Assembly: GCA_002371615.1 (NCBI GenBank)
Contig: DFGA01000050.1
Span: 46,937 to 110,936 of the forward strand
Direction of reading: 5' to 3'
Source of the DNA: Lachnospiraceae bacterium UBA3762
GTDB lineage: Bacteria > Bacillota > Clostridia > Lachnospirales > Lachnospiraceae
DNA length: 64,000 nt
Shown here in pieces: positions 63,997 to 64,000 of the stretch. The translations under genes and the position numbers were made by a program. Below the pieces are notes generated by a model. That model was not told where the DNA came from. It worked only from the letters and a program-made list of their open reading frames with translations, and searched no databases. Every line of letters starts with the position of its first letter. Position 1 is the first letter of the stretch.

Positions 63997-64000
63997 ACAC

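Noticed and set aside
63901..64000. A tRNA or structured RNA gene in the last 100 bases
   Set aside because: The paired segments do not fit a cloverleaf (no T-loop or anticodon arm); palindromic repeat is the simpler reading.

Overview
The window looks like chromosome from a Gram-positive anaerobe of the Clostridia, most likely a Lachnospiraceae relative. Evidence for this is the ylxM-ffh-rpsP-khpA-rimM-trmD-rplS-rbgA-rnhB gene order, the rpmF-plsX-acpP-rnc-smc-ftsY cluster, the strictly anaerobic enzymes (indolepyruvate:ferredoxin oxidoreductase, 2-hydroxyacyl-CoA dehydratase activator type protein, DUF362 ferredoxin, Fe-S flavoenzyme), and a secreted protein carrying the YPD...HYL..GIPEGR repeat that I associate with Lachnospiraceae surface proteins. 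No tRNA, rRNA, CRISPR array or prophage is visible. Most genes lie on the minus strand, so the operons below are read from high to low coordinate.

Layout. 1-2778 is the 3' part of a large acyl-CoA dehydratase activase-like gene (plus). 2789-9025 is a minus run larE-larB-larC-miaA-membrane protein-degenerate receiver protein; larBCE make the nickel pincer cofactor. 9079-17439 is a second minus run: hybrid histidine kinase, Fe-S old-yellow-enzyme-type reductase, both aconitase-X subunits, DUF362 ferredoxin, thioredoxin and two small membrane proteins. 17527-20687 has a UvrD-like helicase and gltX, divergent from prs (20829-22034, plus). 22031-31534 is the translation/secretion superoperon (yraN to ylxM). 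31619-36494 is an accessory surface/secretion locus: an Ala-rich secreted protein, a secreted clostripain-family protease, a divergent small peptide with a double-glycine-type leader, and a lipoprotein. 36584-38716 is a scar of two broken insertion sequences (IS256 type joined to IS110 type). 38717-43441 holds an ATP-grasp enzyme coupled to a MATE exporter, a metallo-hydrolase pseudogene and a GNAT acetyltransferase. 43744-51837 is ilvA-ftsY-smc-rnc-acpP-plsX-rpmF. 51961-60340 has pta, tmcAL, a PAP2 phosphatase, a lipoprotein and paaK-like-iorB-iorA. 60506-62518 (plus) is an unusual hydrolase/LD-carboxypeptidase fusion lipoprotein, and 62527-63879 a DUF711 (PFL/UPF0210) protein, followed by palindromes at the window edge.

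Most unusual points: (i) a membrane receptor whose receiver and HPt-like domains have both lost their phospho-acceptor residues (Ser for Asp, Tyr for His); (ii) the double-glycine-leader/zinc-ribbon-like peptide with two sets of tandem direct repeats in its promoter, divergent from the clostripain; (iii) the ATP-grasp-methyltransferase-like enzyme translationally coupled to a MATE transporter ending in an anti-sigma-kinase-like domain; (iv) a recurrent arrangement in which the terminator of one gene overlaps the promoter of the next. Gene starts were moved to internal start codons wherever a Shine-Dalgarno (SD) sequence or family length made this clear. All functions are inferred from sequence reading alone.
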